Shown: one piece after another, positions 33,501 through 40,243 of the stretch
Position numbering within the stretch: the first letter of the stretch is position 1
Layout: each line of letters opens with the position of its first letter
Assembly (NCBI GenBank): GCA_020853815.1
Contig: JADYYE010000169.1
Location: 1 to 56,422, forward strand
Direction of reading: 5' to 3'
DNA from: Phycisphaerales bacterium
GTDB taxonomy: Bacteria > Planctomycetota > Phycisphaerae > Phycisphaerales > UBA1924
DNA length: 56,422 nucleotides
Notes under the pieces: generated by a model
Databases searched by the model: none
What the model was told of the DNA's origin: nothing
What the model saw: only the letters and a program-made list of their open reading frames with translations
Position numbers and translations under genes: made by a program

Positions 33501-36085
33501 CGACCATCCTCGGCGCGCCCTCGGTCAACGTCAGCACCGCCGGCGCGGCGGGCGATGACATCGTCTTCGACGGCACCGTCAACGGCGCGTCCAACCTCTC
33601 CGTCAGCGCCGGGGCCGCCAACGTCGCCATCAACGGCGTGGCCGGCGGAACCACCCGCCTCCAGAGCCTTGCCGTCGTCGCCGCCAACACCACCAGCGCC
33701 GGCGTCAACACCGGCGGCGGGCAGTCCATCGCCGGCAACCTCACCCTCGGCGGCGACCTCTCCAGCAACGGCGGGGGCACCATCGTCGTCACCGGCCCGA
33801 CCACCCTCACCACCGCCAACACCACCATCTCCACCGCGGGCGCCGCGGGCGACGACATCACGCTCGCGGGCGTCAACGCCAGCGCCGCCGACGCCAGCAG
33901 CCTCGTCGTCAACGCCGGCTCCGGCAACGCCACCCTCGGCGCGGTCGGCGCGACCACCCGTCTGGGTGCTCTCAACGTCACCGGCGCCGCCATCAACGCG
34001 ACCTCGCTCAACACCGCCGGCGCGATCACCCTCGCCGGCGCCACCAATGTCACCGGCAACGTCACCGGCGGCAGCCTGACCTCGACGGGCGCGACCACCG
34101 TCGGCGGCGGGGTCACCACCGTCGGCGATCAGAACTACACCGGCAACACCAGCGTCACCGGCAACGTCGTCGGCGGCGCGATCAACGTCGCAGGGACCGC
34201 CGGCTTCGGCGGCAACGTCACCGGCTCAAGCATCGGCGTCACCGGCGGCGCCGCCACCATCGGCGGCAACGCCACCACCACGGGCACCCAGTCCTACGCG
34301 GGCGGAGCGGCCATTACCGGCAACGTCCAGGGCTCCACCCTGACCGTCTCCGGCGGCGGCGCGACCATTGGCGGCAACGCCAGCACCACCGGCGCTCAGT
34401 CCTACGCCGGCGGAGCCAACGTCGCCGGCAACGTCACCTCCACCACCCTCACCACCGGCGCGGCGTCGACCTTCACGGGCGACGTCACCGCCTCCGGCGC
34501 GATCGATCTCACCGGCGCGTCGACCCTGGCGGGCAATGTCAGCGGCGCGTCGCTCAACGTGAACGGCGGGAGCACGCTCGGCAACACCGGCGGCTCGCGC
34601 ACCCTCACGCTCGCCAGCGGCGCCCTCTTCCAGGGCCCCGTCTCCATCACCGGCGCGACCACCGTCAACTCGGGCAGCGGCCCGATCTTCTTCGCGTCGA
34701 CCCTCAACTCCGCCGACGCTACCCCGCGTGATCTCACGCTGATCTCCGGCGAGGCGGGAGATGCCAACACATCGAGCGGCTCCGGCCCGTTCATCAACAC
34801 CGGCGTTCGCTTCGGCTCCACCGTGGGCGACACCAACAAGCTGGGCGTACTGACGATCGGCGGCACGCGGACCGCGATCCCCCAGGCCGCCACCATCGTC
34901 ATGGCGTCGTCGTACGTCAGCGGGTCCAACGGTTCCCGCGTTTCGACCGCGGTCGACGCCGCCGACGTGCTCACCATCAACGCCGATCAGTTCGTGATGG
35001 GCGTCAACGAGAAGCTCACCGCCTTCGGCTCGCTCACGGTCAATGCCACCTCCGGCGCGACGCTCGGCGACGTGACCACCCTCGGCGATATGAATATCAA
35101 CGCCCCGGCGATCACACTCCGCTCGCGCACCGGCGGCACGGTGCTCTCGCAGTTCGTCTCCGGCGGCGTGCCGCTCACCGCCCAGGACGGCGGCCTGGAC
35201 TTCGTCGCCGGCGGGCGCATCGTCTTCGGAGTCGCTCCCTCGGGCTTTGCTCGCTACGCCGTCACCGACCCCGCCACCGACATCGATCTCAAGGGCGGCT
35301 CTGGCTCCGTCGCGCCGTTTGAGGGCGGCCTGACCGAGGCCCTCTTTGCTCCCAAGGCCTCCGCGGGCGGTGACCCCGCCAACACGGCCACCGAACTCCT
35401 CGCCCTCGATATGCGTTCGGAGGGCTCGATCGACAACCCGGCGTCGGCCTTGGCGTCGGCCCTGCCCAGCGACCAGTCGCTCGGCGTGCCGAACCAGAGC
35501 GTCTCGCTCTCGACCGCCATCAAGGACCTGCTCGCCCAGATCGGTATCTCGGTGAAGGACGCCTCGTCGTTCGACGAGTCGGTCAACGCCGCCGCCGGAC
35601 TGGCCCTCTACAACGACTGGCCCCAGACCACCCGCGCCAGCGTGGACGACGCCAGCTACCAGGTCAGCGTCAACCGCCTGTCCCGCGACCGCATCGACGC
35701 CGTGCTCAACGCCTACTTCGATCTCTTCGGCACCGACGCCGCGGCCCGCAACGACCGCATCGCCGAGGCCCAGATCATCCTCTCCAAGGCCATGGAGGCC
35801 TACGTCGGCACGATCGGCGATCACGAACCGGACGGCCTTGGCTTCCGCGCCTTCATCGAGGCCACGCCCGAGCAGGAGCCCGCGCTCAAGGTGCTCAACG
35901 GTCTGAACAAGCTGTTCAACGCGATCGATCAGCTTGGCCTGTCGCCGGTCGAGGCTCGCGTGCCGCGCACCACCATCTCCAACCAGTTCAACGACGTGGG
36001 CCTGTCGAAGGAGCAGTTCTGGGCCGCCGTCACCGGCAAGCCGGTGGCCGAGCCCGCGCCCGCCGCCGAGCCGGCCGCTCAGTAA
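24596..36085 (+). CDS. Giant filamentous haemagglutinin-like adhesin TpsA
   Basis: 3829 residues, secreted by the TpsB encoded upstream. A long signal region of about 57 residues, with a charged first part (MNTKTLNAKSVSAKSM) and a hydrophobic core ending near VAVGQ, recalls the extended signals of large autotransported proteins. The TPS secretion domain follows (about 60-330) with YIVNPAGVYFGPGA near residue 135 and repeated NxGxI segments. The middle (about 330-3450) is Ser/Thr/Gly/Ala/Asn-rich repeat predicted to form a right-handed beta-helix, with blocks repeated about every 120 residues between 32430 and 33500. The last 380 residues are non-repetitive, helical and Cys-free, with no PT-VENN motif or toxin signature. 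ATG 24596 follows GAGG at 24586-24589. Function as a cell-surface adhesin is inferred from the family. Confidence 0.92.
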   Translation: MNTKTLNAKSVSAKSMIGGREGLTLALAAGRALRTRFVFGGAFSGGLLALAGVAVGQVQGVAGEQVAAGQARFVRFGNNVTITAANNTIINYNSFNIRPGESVNFVQPDALARVLNRINSSSPTQIDGSLSANGRVYIVNPAGVYFGPGAVVNSGSIFAAAGNISNADFLRNINRFTDVKGKVVNEGTITTAPGGVAALVGSAAMNFGTISAPQGTIIMASGQSVLIGEEGGHVYAQVDTAKATGVGPEGGEGTAATQKARFGAGDTFAVAVFNKGVAKAKRVQMETSRGVTVASGTIDVSDTSAGGKGGSVEILGDRVALVNATIDASGDAKGGQVLIGGDLQGKGAQRNASLANVDSGSVVRADAITSGDGGKVIVWSDDTTKFQGLITARGGAQGGDGGFVEISGAQYLHAAHNVDLSAPKGNAGTVLYDPLNIRIDGSAAGNADGSDDTDASATNLINDSGSNTQGTISFTDEGAGTPDPFIVTESEIEGTDANIILQARNSILTNGDFAGDELTISTGRNFTLETRNNVGDGAGTIDLTGSAEGAALVIRTQGAGTITINGSTDGGSAGVIDLCALTTAGGAINVSTLNGSITAQGAIATGGGDVLVSGGAISIPASINAGAGTVRLASTSTVTQSGGSITASSLGVRGGGAIAINQASNNAATFAATTSSGSVGYTDTDALDIGSVSSSGSFSAVSGITTTNGAATISSGGALNVNNSIATSGGAVSLTSTGALATSATVNSGNGLLSFTSSGSTITTGATITGGSGGALFLSSGDLTLNANLAAAGGTVRLQSSTGQVTQAGATALTGATLGVRAATGISLPESGNSFTSFAAFTSGAAAPISYRDTNALNVSNVTASGGFGATFGVGTTGNGAVTLNIGGGLTLLNNVDSDAGAMALTAASGNVLESGGVVIATGTLTLSGGASFLLSNSSNDLGTVTGSVSGSTIILNDGTGSLTLDTFSHTNGAGSFTAIATTGGITDTTSATFAGTSSFSAGGAITLDNLAATGAIAVATGAGNVTIVNATGVDLDASSTVVGDLSVTATTGNITDAAPIDVNGNATFSAPANGASITLDQLDVTGTSSFTTAGTGSTITITNPVLGSAASFNTGSGGTVSLTMPAATSVSIGASTVDGNVTLNTDDVDFTGGNDTVGITGTLDILPVTTTREIVLGTSGAGTQLVLDDTDLDALADGIDLITVGRTNSNADSTIDAFPISDPLYVRTPSGGVMTISGAVVGSGDSSLWFNTGGSIDHNGSLTVAGQNILLLSTGAMDLGGNINTTGGTLRLVTGSAAGVTQSAGTITTTDLGVRAGSIDIALNGNTYSQVAAFSSGSGNNLALDTDNALTSGSIGADSLSLFLATSGIATTGGGDILIDTPSLTISQQITSSGDVRLQTANGVTQSARVLADALGVVASGAGDVVLTNANNNATTVAISTAGAANTVSYTDLDDVGVGAVASSGSFTGATGVVTSNGNVVLSSGGELGIAQNITAGSGVVRLNATGAILQTSGAITASALGASSASAGMVLASSTNDVDTFAATGVGTGNAISFRDSDGASIGTVSSSGAFAGATGVAITDGNVTLRTGNTMALDQSVLTGTGIVTLTTDAGGITQGAAMGVTGDSLSLNGTGTFTLNGNANAVTTLDATTTGNVTYIDTTALDLAASTVTGNLDVTAASGNLTDSGSVDVSGTGTFTTTTSNATITLNQLAVDGAISANTTGASGDVALTNATSVDLAASTIGGILDVVATTGNITDSGAVTISGSGASAFTTQGSNADITLDTTNTSAGSIGVFTTGATGDASITSSAAINLDASTLGGNLTLVGDDIDLVGGAGNVLSSGGSATITMNSLNAATTIGVGTGAGSLSIDATDLAGIGAFFGGINIGNAAGTAALTIGDATLPLSTTFTMRGAGGSIVTTGGTTLSAPGSNNLSLNAGSVSLAGTMNAGTGTVRIVSDGAVNQTAGSISATGLGVRAAGAVTLNQSNSVTTFAASSSGGGSAVQYTDASGLDLGTISALGAFSATSGVTTSNGDVLVSTGGALTIPQSISAGTGTARLASTGAVTQSGGSITASSLGVRGGGAITLNQASNNAGTLAATTSAGNVSYVDADALTIGSVSSSGSFAAASGVTSAGTLSVSTPGALTINNNVTAPTSATLSSDTDGNGGDIAFGAGVTVASPTQTFRAGSGAGSASADMLSNGPTFQGTTGGTSPTTFIVRQDSAIVDGVAGNGTAADTQFAGGLTGVDYTLRSDNGAVTIATASKVNGSCLTLSGTSITIIPALTLECLNTNGAITINDDLTMTADTTVSGAVTIGGADVTISTGTGTLTFGSTINAGANTLTLEADELQINADVSGTGTLTMQPFTQNRPVDLAQTEGSTPGDPTAGIFDLTANEIGRVQDGFAQINIGRTNGTGAMRAVNGTVFSDPLALRMTGAGGSITVSTLMVNDGGAIFFDAPATLGATVRTNAGVVTFNETLVVSGTALIDTTDSGGTPTGANIVFNGDVDSTGGNNALQVGAGTNGDVSFGGNVGDTTRLLNLIVTGRNLSIRNVSTTTFQSYTGAVLLSGATTLSTTAGVTGTVDIFGTVNGAQSLTIDAGTADATITGAVGGTTALTSFTATGASIAVNDVTTTGNQVYNGDTTLAGDLASTTAGSIRVEGDTTLTGGTNSITTNGGAATDDIRLVGTVNGASALTLNAGAGDVVITGAAGGTTPLTSLAATANTIGVAGVTTTGAQTYTGATTLGGNLASTTAGAINLTGNTIVTTGTQSITTAGGAASDDITITGTLDGQLAGVGTALTLNAGAGDVSVTGATGGTTPLSGLIATGNTIGVAGVRTTGAQTYTGNTSTSGDLVSTTSGAIGVTGNLALSGASRTISTEIGAISVSGTTNGATALTLDANQGDVTLSGATGGTTPLTSLAVFGQNIGVNSVTTTGAQGYTSATNFSVTLNGDLTSTGAGAIGVDGPTILGAPSVNVSTAGAAGDDIVFDGTVNGASNLSVSAGAANVAINGVAGGTTRLQSLAVVAANTTSAGVNTGGGQSIAGNLTLGGDLSSNGGGTIVVTGPTTLTTANTTISTAGAAGDDITLAGVNASAADASSLVVNAGSGNATLGAVGATTRLGALNVTGAAINATSLNTAGAITLAGATNVTGNVTGGSLTSTGATTVGGGVTTVGDQNYTGNTSVTGNVVGGAINVAGTAGFGGNVTGSSIGVTGGAATIGGNATTTGTQSYAGGAAITGNVQGSTLTVSGGGATIGGNASTTGAQSYAGGANVAGNVTSTTLTTGAASTFTGDVTASGAIDLTGASTLAGNVSGASLNVNGGSTLGNTGGSRTLTLASGALFQGPVSITGATTVNSGSGPIFFASTLNSADATPRDLTLISGEAGDANTSSGSGPFINTGVRFGSTVGDTNKLGVLTIGGTRTAIPQAATIVMASSYVSGSNGSRVSTAVDAADVLTINADQFVMGVNEKLTAFGSLTVNATSGATLGDVTTLGDMNINAPAITLRSRTGGTVLSQFVSGGVPLTAQDGGLDFVAGGRIVFGVAPSGFARYAVTDPATDIDLKGGSGSVAPFEGGLTEALFAPKASAGGDPANTATELLALDMRSEGSIDNPASALASALPSDQSLGVPNQSVSLSTAIKDLLAQIGISVKDASSFDESVNAAAGLALYNDWPQTTRASVDDASYQVSVNRLSRDRIDAVLNAYFDLFGTDAAARNDRIAEAQIILSKAMEAYVGTIGDHEPDGLGFRAFIEATPEQEPALKVLNGLNKLFNAIDQLGLSPVEARVPRTTISNQFNDVGLSKEQFWAAVTGKPVAEPAPAAEPAAQ
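26458..26716 (+). repeat. TpsA internal repeat, copy 1
   Basis: About 260 bases of the adhesin gene are repeated at 30748-31008 with scattered differences and a perfect core of about 30 bases (tcgtcgctgggtgttcgcgg and onward). Both encode a beta-helix block containing SSLGVRGGGAI. It shows block duplication within the gene. Confidence 0.8.
30748..31008 (+). repeat. TpsA internal repeat, copy 2
   Basis: Second copy of the adhesin block at 26458-26716. The two lie about 4.3 kb apart in the same reading frame, so recombination between them would delete about 1430 residues and keep the frame. Confidence 0.8.
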
Positions 36086-36096
36086 TCCACTCACCC

Positions 36097-36128
36097 GCGC
36101 GGGGGGCCAAACCCCCGCCCGGGCTTTT
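36097..36128 (+). terminator. Candidate intrinsic terminator after tpsA
   Basis: A stem of CGGGGG (36100-36105) with CCCCCG (36112-36117) and a 6-base loop is followed by cccgggcttttct. The T tract is short and begins eight bases after the stem, so it may only reduce read-through into tssA, whose start is 21 bases further on. Confidence 0.4.
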
Positions 36129-36148
36129 CTCAGGAAGGGTGTTCACGC

Positions 36149-37210
36149 GTGCCCATCGACGTTGACGGACTTCTGCGCCCCGTGTCCGATGCCGCCCCGT
36201 GCGGCGAGGAATTGCGCTACGACCGGCGCTATCTCGAAGTGATGCGCCTGGCCGAGGGCAAGCCCGAGCAGCAGATGGGCGACACCATCGTGCCCGGCGA
36301 AGAGCCCAACTGGCGCGAGGTCTACGACGGCTGCCTCGAACTCTTCGCCCGCAGCAAGGACCTTCGCGTCGCCATGCTCCTCTGTCTGGCGAACCTGCGG
36401 CTCGAAGGCTATCCGGGCCTCCGCGACGGCCTGAAGATCGTCAAGGGCATGGCGGAGAAGTACTGGGACGGGCTCTTTCCGATCCTCGACCCCGACGACG
36501 GCAACGATCCCACCGAACGCATGAACATCGTCGCGTCGCTGGCGGTCCCGCCCGGCAGCTTCGGCGACCCGATGAAGTTCCAGGATCGCACCCGCGAGGC
36601 GGCGATCGTGCAGCACCGGCAACTGGGCCGCGTGGGACTGCGCGAACTGCTCATCGTCGCGGGCGATCTGCCCGCGTCGACCGACGCCAACGCCCCCAAG
36701 CTCGATTCCTCGGCCATCGAGGCGATCTTTGAGGAGGTCGAAACGCCCGAACTCGAGGCGGTCGCCAAGACCATCGAGGAATGCGCCGAACTGGTGAAAG
36801 GCCTTGAAGACGCGCTGACGGCCAAGGTCGGCGCGGGCAAGGCGATCGACCTCTCGAGCTTCCGCAGCCTGCCGGTCGACGCCGCCAAGGCGGTGCGCAA
36901 GCGCCTGGCCAAGCGAGGCGTGGGCGGGCCCGCGGGCGCGATCGACGAGGCGACCGGCGGGTCCGGCGGGGGCGGCGGCCCGCGTCTGGCGGGCGAGGTC
37001 TACTCCTCGTCCGATGTCCGCGAGGCATTGGACAAGATCGTGCGTTATTACGAATTGCGTGAGCCTTCGAGCCCGGTGGCGCTGGTGATGCAGTGCGCCC
37101 AACAGCTCGTGGACAAAGGTTTCCTGGACATCGTGCGGGTACTGACGCCCGATGCGATCCAGGTGCTGGAGCGGATCAAGACTCCGCCCGATCAAGGGCA
37201 GCCGAGCTAG
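36149..37210 (+). CDS. tssA: T6SS protein TssA (ImpA N-terminal domain)
   Basis: 353 residues from GTG 36149, preceded by GGAAGGG. TssA helps start sheath and tube polymerisation at the baseplate. The ImpA N-terminal domain is clear in about 1-150: APCGEELRYD (15-24), then PNWREVYDGCLEL near 53 and YWDGLFPILDPDD near 103. A Gly-rich linker (about 265-285) precedes a C-terminal domain with YYELREPSSPVALVMQCA, in which the EPSSPV core is the family hallmark. The length matches short TssA proteins such as P. aeruginosa TssA1, which commonly occur together with TagJ, also present here. The start is GTG rather than ATG. Confidence 0.92.
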   Translation: MPIDVDGLLRPVSDAAPCGEELRYDRRYLEVMRLAEGKPEQQMGDTIVPGEEPNWREVYDGCLELFARSKDLRVAMLLCLANLRLEGYPGLRDGLKIVKGMAEKYWDGLFPILDPDDGNDPTERMNIVASLAVPPGSFGDPMKFQDRTREAAIVQHRQLGRVGLRELLIVAGDLPASTDANAPKLDSSAIEAIFEEVETPELEAVAKTIEECAELVKGLEDALTAKVGAGKAIDLSSFRSLPVDAAKAVRKRLAKRGVGGPAGAIDEATGGSGGGGGPRLAGEVYSSSDVREALDKIVRYYELREPSSPVALVMQCAQQLVDKGFLDIVRVLTPDAIQVLERIKTPPDQGQPS

Positions 37211-37446
37211 GGCGCGGAGCGTCCGCTCGGGCGCCGGGCGGTGTCGAGGGGGAGGAGCGTGGGGCAGGTCAGTTGGTGGATTTGTTGACCGGGCGGGCGA
37301 TGTGGTACGCTCGGTAAGAGAACCGTCCGTGCGCGGGCGGAGTCTGTCGTCGGCGTGTCGGCCGGCGTGTGTTGTGAGACTGGTCCGGTCCGCCGTGCTC
37401 CCGGGCTTCAACCGGCGGCGGCGGACGGGTCGGAAGGAGTTGATCC
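37211..37446. other. Intergenic region upstream of tssB
   Basis: 236 bases between tssA and tssB. It holds a candidate promoter at 37285-37311 (separate entry) and a strong ribosome binding site (GGAAGGAG at about 37433-37440) for tssB. No small gene is apparent. Confidence 0.6.
37285..37311 (+). promoter_or_regulatory. Candidate promoter for tssBC
   Basis: TTGACC at 37285-37290 and TACGCT at 37306-37311 are spaced by 15 bases, which is short for sigma-70. The -10 resembles that proposed for tpsB (TAGGCT). The leader to tssB would be about 130 bases. Confidence 0.4.
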
Positions 37447-37959
37447 ATGGGCAAGGCGAGCAGTCAAAAGTTCATCGCCCGCAACCGGGCGCCGCGCGTG
37501 CAGATCGAGTACGACCTTGAGTTGTACGGCGCGGAGAAGAAAATCAATCTGCCGTTCGTAATGGGCGTCATGTCGGACCTCTCGGGCAAGCCCGCCGAGG
37601 CCCTCCCGCCCGTCGCCGACCGCAAGTTCCTCGAGATCGACGTCGACAACTTCGACGATCGCTTGAAGAGCATGAAACCCCGCGTGGCGTTCAACGTGCC
37701 CAACACGCTGACCGGCGAGGGGAACATGGCCGTCGACGTCACGTTCGAGAGCATGGAAGATTTCTCGCCCGCGGCGGTCGCCCGCAAGGTCGAGCCGCTC
37801 CGCAAGCTGCTCGAAGCGCGCACCCAGCTGGCGAACCTGTTGACCTACATGGACGGCAAGAGCGGCGCCGAGCAGCTCCTGGGCAAGGTCCTCTCGGACC
37901 CCGAGCTTCTTAAGTCGCTGGCGGCGGCGCCCAAGCCGCAGGAGGGTGGCAATGGCTGA
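37447..37959 (+). CDS. tssB: T6SS sheath small subunit TssB (VipA)
   Basis: 170 residues. TssB and TssC form the contractile sheath around the Hcp tube. The N-terminus with ARNRAPRVQIEYDLELYGAE (about 11-30) and the LPFVMGVMSDLSG segment (near 35-47) are hallmark TssB sequences. The later part, FSPAAVARKVEPLRKLLEAR, is the helical region that contacts TssC and, after contraction, ClpV. ATG 37447 is preceded by GGAAGGAG. The stop overlaps the tssC start by 8 bases, so the two are translated together, as their 1:1 assembly needs. Confidence 0.96.
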   Translation: MGKASSQKFIARNRAPRVQIEYDLELYGAEKKINLPFVMGVMSDLSGKPAEALPPVADRKFLEIDVDNFDDRLKSMKPRVAFNVPNTLTGEGNMAVDVTFESMEDFSPAAVARKVEPLRKLLEARTQLANLLTYMDGKSGAEQLLGKVLSDPELLKSLAAAPKPQEGGNG

Positions 37960-39442
37960 AGCCCAGGCACAATCGGCGGTATCCAGCGTTCAGTTCGAGG
38001 GCAATCCGCTGGGCGACCTCCTGAACAAGGAGTTCAAGCCCAAGACCAGCAACGCCAAGAGCGCGATCGAGAGCGCGGTCCAGACCCTGGCCGAGCAGGC
38101 CCTGGCGACCACCAAGCTCATCTCCGACGACTCGGTGAAGACCATCGAGGCGATCATCGCCCAGATCGACGCCAAGCTCTCGGAGCAGATCAACCAGATC
38201 ATCCACCACGCCGATTTCCAGCAGCTGGAGAGCGCGTGGCGCGGGCTCCATCACCTGGTCAACAACACCGAGACCGACGAGACCCTGAAGATCAGGGTCA
38301 TGAACATCTCGAAGAAGGACCTGTCGAAGACCCTCGGCAAGTTCAAGGGCACCGCGTGGGACCAGTCGCCGATCTTCAAGCGCCTCTACGAGGACGAGTT
38401 CGGCACGCCCGGCGGCCAGCCCTACGGCTGCCTCGTGGGCGACTACTACTTCGACCACACCCCCCCGGATGTGGAACTGCTCTCGGGCATCGCCCAGGTC
38501 GCCTCCGCGTCGCACGCGCCCTTCATGGCCGCCGCCGCGCCGTCGACCCTGAACATGGAGTCGTGGAACGAGCTGTCGAATCCCCGCGACCTGACCAAGA
38601 TCTTCCAGAGCGCCGAGTACGCGCCCTGGCGGAGCTTCCGTGAGAGCGACGACGCCCGCTACGTCGGCCTGGCCATGCCCCGCTTCCTGTCTCGCCTTCC
38701 CTATGGCTCAAAGACCAACCCGGTCAGTGAGTTCGCCTTCGAGGAAGACACGACCGGCTCCGACAGCGGCAAGTACACCTGGTCCAACGCCGCCTACGCC
38801 ATGGCCGTCAACATCAACCGCTCCTTCAAGGCCTACGGCTGGTGCGCCCGCATCCGGGGCGTCGAGTCGGGCGGCATGGTCGAGGGCCTCCCCTGCCATA
38901 CCTTCCCCACCGACGACGGCGGCGTGGACATGAAGTGTCCCACCGAGATCGCCATCACCGACCGGCGCGAGGCGGAGCTCGCCAAGAACGGGTTCATGCC
39001 CCTCTCGCACTGGAAGAACACCGACTACGCCGTCTTCGTGGGCGCCCAGAGCGCGCACAAGCCGGCGGAGTACGACGACGCCGACGCGACCGCCAACGCC
39101 CAGCTCGGCGCTCGCTTCCCGTACCTCTTCTCGACCTGTCGATTCGCGCACTACCTCAAGTGCATGGTGCGCGACAAGATCGGCTCGTTCAAGGAGCGGG
39201 CCGAGATGGAGTCGTGGCTCAACCGCTGGATCATGCAGTATGTCGAGCCCGATCCGTCGGCGAGCGAAGAGGCCAAGGCTCGCCGCCCCCTCGCCGCCGC
39301 CGAGGTCGTCGTCGCGGAGATCCCCGGCAACCCCGGGTACTACTCCTCGAAGTTCTTCCTCCGTCCTCACTACCAGCTCGAGGGCCTCACCGTGTCTCTC
39401 CGCCTGGTCTCCAAGCTCCCCTCCGCCAAGGGCGGGAAGTAA
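37952..39442 (+). CDS. tssC: T6SS sheath large subunit TssC (VipB)
   Basis: 496 residues, normal size. Family signatures include QQLESAWRGLHHLV near residue 90, FGTPGGQPYGCLVGDYYFDH near 150, and the C-terminal NPGYYSSKFFLRPHYQLEGL typical of the domain that packs the inner sheath. I chose ATG 37952 with GGAGGG at 37941-37946 over GTG 37946, which would begin inside that site. It overlaps tssB by 8 bases. The hairpin at 39485-39505 lies downstream, before hcp. Confidence 0.96.
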   Translation: MAEAQAQSAVSSVQFEGNPLGDLLNKEFKPKTSNAKSAIESAVQTLAEQALATTKLISDDSVKTIEAIIAQIDAKLSEQINQIIHHADFQQLESAWRGLHHLVNNTETDETLKIRVMNISKKDLSKTLGKFKGTAWDQSPIFKRLYEDEFGTPGGQPYGCLVGDYYFDHTPPDVELLSGIAQVASASHAPFMAAAAPSTLNMESWNELSNPRDLTKIFQSAEYAPWRSFRESDDARYVGLAMPRFLSRLPYGSKTNPVSEFAFEEDTTGSDSGKYTWSNAAYAMAVNINRSFKAYGWCARIRGVESGGMVEGLPCHTFPTDDGGVDMKCPTEIAITDRREAELAKNGFMPLSHWKNTDYAVFVGAQSAHKPAEYDDADATANAQLGARFPYLFSTCRFAHYLKCMVRDKIGSFKERAEMESWLNRWIMQYVEPDPSASEEAKARRPLAAAEVVVAEIPGNPGYYSSKFFLRPHYQLEGLTVSLRLVSKLPSAKGGK

Positions 39443-39484
39443 CGGAAAGAGACCGAACAGGGAATTTCATCGCCGCCGCGCACC

Positions 39485-39505
39485 GAAAGGGCCCGGCGGC
39501 CTTTC
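39485..39505 (+). other. Hairpin between tssC and hcp
   Basis: GAAAGGGCC and GGCCTTTC pair with one bulged G around a cggc loop and are followed by only tta. Too few T residues follow for a full terminator. Such a hairpin could protect the end of tssBC mRNA or the 5' end of hcp mRNA, which needs far more product. Confidence 0.35.
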
Positions 39506-39599
39506 TTAGGGTGCCCCGTCAAACGGGGCTGAAAACGAAACGAGGTCGGCCACGCGGCCGACGCACCGCAAGGCTGACTCTTACGAAGGGATACGAACC

Positions 39600-40091
39600 A
39601 TGGCATACGACGCATACATGAACCTGGACGGCCACCCCGGCTCGGCGACCGACGAGAAGCACAAGAACTGGATCGAAGTCCTCTCGTTCCACTGGGGCGT
39701 GGAGCAGCAGGGCGCCTCGCGCAGCACCGGCGGCGATCAGACCACCGGCAAGGCCAACCTCCGCGACCTCTCCATCGTCAAGGTCGTCGACCAGTGCTCC
39801 CCCAAGCTCGCCCTCACCTGCGCCACCGGCGCCCACGTCAAGTCCGCCGTCCTTGAGTGGTGCCAGGCCACCGGCCAGAAGCACTGCTTCATGAAGTACA
39901 CCCTTACCGACGTGGTCATCTCGTCGGTCCAGCTCGGCGGTCAGTCGGGCGGCAACGACTCCAAGCCGACCGAGGAAGTCTCGATGCGCTACGCCAAGAT
40001 CCAGTGGGAATACACCCCCGTCGACGAGAAGGGCAAGGCCCAGGCCGCCACCAAGGGCGAGTGGGACCTCAAGCTCAACAAGGGCGCCTAA
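39600..40091 (+). CDS. hcp: T6SS tube protein Hcp (TssD)
   Basis: 163 residues. Hcp hexamers stack into the inner tube fired by sheath contraction. The family pattern is clear: AYMNLDG at the start, IEVLSFHWGVEQQ (about 23-35), the ALTCATGAHVKSAVLEWCQ region, and VSMRYAKIQWEYTPVDEKG near the end. ATG 39600 has GAAGGG about 9 bases upstream. A strong terminator follows directly, consistent with a short, abundant mRNA. The three Cys residues (near 66, 81-82 and 99) are noteworthy but common in this branch. Confidence 0.96.
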   Translation: MAYDAYMNLDGHPGSATDEKHKNWIEVLSFHWGVEQQGASRSTGGDQTTGKANLRDLSIVKVVDQCSPKLALTCATGAHVKSAVLEWCQATGQKHCFMKYTLTDVVISSVQLGGQSGGNDSKPTEEVSMRYAKIQWEYTPVDEKGKAQAATKGEWDLKLNKGA

Positions 40092-40140
40092 GGCCACCCC
40101 AAGCCAAGCCGCGGCCTGATCGCCGCGTGAAGAATCAAAC

Positions 40141-40177
40141 GGCTCCGCCGGAGGGACATCCTCCGGCGGGGCCTTTG
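40141..40177 (+). terminator. Strong intrinsic terminator after hcp
   Basis: A 14-bp GC-rich stem (40141-40154 with 40160-40173, one G-T pair) with a 5-base loop is followed by tttgtgt. It closes hcp expression and implies either a new promoter or partial read-through for tagJ, whose start is 67 bases further on. Confidence 0.8.
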
Positions 40178-40243
40178 TGTATCCTGAGAGCGGATTCTGA
40201 TCGATGGTCGCGCGGGGCTCGGCCCCGCCGTGGGAGTTCCGCC

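Noticed and set aside
34900..36085. TpsA as a CdiA-type contact-dependent inhibition toxin
   Set aside because: No VENN-type motif, no toxin-like end domain and no small immunity gene follow; the next gene is tssA.
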